DNA from: Bacillota bacterium
GTDB lineage: Bacteria > Bacteroidota > Bacteroidia > Bacteroidales > Bacteroidaceae
Assembly: GCA_023664625.1 (NCBI GenBank)
Contig: JAMPFD010000008.1
Location: 80,914-144,913 of the forward strand
Direction: 5' to 3'
Length of the DNA: 64,000 bases
The notes beneath the pieces were generated by a model, which saw nothing but the letters and a program-made list of their open reading frames with translations, ran no database searches and was not told where the DNA came from. The translations under genes and the position numbers were made by a program. Shown one piece after another: positions 63,954-64,000 of the stretch; position 1 is the stretch's first letter; each line of letters starts with the position of its first letter.

Positions 63954-64000
63954 ATGGCAGGAATACCACAGATCAAGATTGTTTTCGACCGCCGCAAGAA
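63954..64000 (+). CDS. Probable tyrosine integrase, first 15 codons only
   Basis: The ATG at 63954 begins MAGIPQIKIVFDRRK and runs off the window. The start resembles the N-terminal Arm-DNA-binding domain of Bacteroidetes tyrosine recombinases (I-K-x-x-F-D-R-R-K). The position just downstream of tRNA-Lys, a common integration target, supports the call. With so few residues this is tentative. Confidence 0.5.
   Translation, partial: MAGIPQIKIVFDRRK

Overview
The window looks like a chromosomal segment of a Bacteroidales bacterium, most likely Prevotella or a close relative such as Segatella. The evidence is the promoter style (a TTG element about 19-21 bases before TAnnTTTG, seen in front of most transcription units), the lack of Shine-Dalgarno sequences, LpxB of an outer-membrane organism, a parA-parB-DUF5683-MltD-RelA/SpoT gene order, BspA-like and porin O/P surface proteins, and secreted enzymes that end in a short basic C-terminal tag.

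Layout. 0-9 kb: start of a glycogen debranching enzyme (runs off the left edge), miaA, a PL11 rhamnogalacturonan lyase, gapA, mscL, a SulP transporter and a Bax-inhibitor-1 protein. 9.5-20 kb: a WbsX-like gene with a ten-G tract near its 3' end, a short MenC-like protein, an outer-membrane porin, a flippase-like membrane protein, pepD, corA with an elaborate leader, a secreted esterase, and a BspA-like surface protein whose signal peptide is split from its body by a TG-repeat frameshift. 20-32 kb: a long minus-strand block (parA, parB, DUF5683, mltD-like, relA/spoT, pectinesterase, an MFS transporter, a MerR-type regulator, alaS). 32-43 kb: surE-lpxB, pyk, a Na/phosphate cotransporter-like protein, HU, a 29-residue basic protein, RNase G, and a PpiD-like folding factor. 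43-56 kb: housekeeping genes (HAD phosphatases, deoD, asnA, tdk, rsmI, a coiled-coil lipoprotein, an AI-2E family permease, fucO), tRNA-Cys and tRNA-Arg, and a decayed acetyltransferase gene. 56.6-62.9 kb: a clearly G+C-richer block with a membrane-bound regulator (propeller sensor fused directly to an AraC helix-turn-helix, no kinase) and a secreted PL1 pectate lyase. Between them lie a 44-bp perfect palindrome and a 13-copy 21-bp tandem array. 63.4-64 kb: tRNA-Lys followed by many copies of a GTACCAC motif and the first codons of a probable tyrosine integrase, so a mobile element probably begins here.

Functional themes. Pectin use is encoded at scattered sites (PL11 lyase, pectin methylesterase, a possible acetylesterase, PL1 lyase with its regulator) without SusC/SusD genes in the window. 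Cell-surface variability is suggested by two genes with simple-sequence tracts. Non-coding structure is abundant: four clusters of an AAAAGGTAAC hairpin repeat, several very long terminator-like stems, an orphan promoter with a boxA-like element, and a corA leader with a short upstream ORF and competing base pairings. No complete prophage, CRISPR array or recognisable defence system is present.
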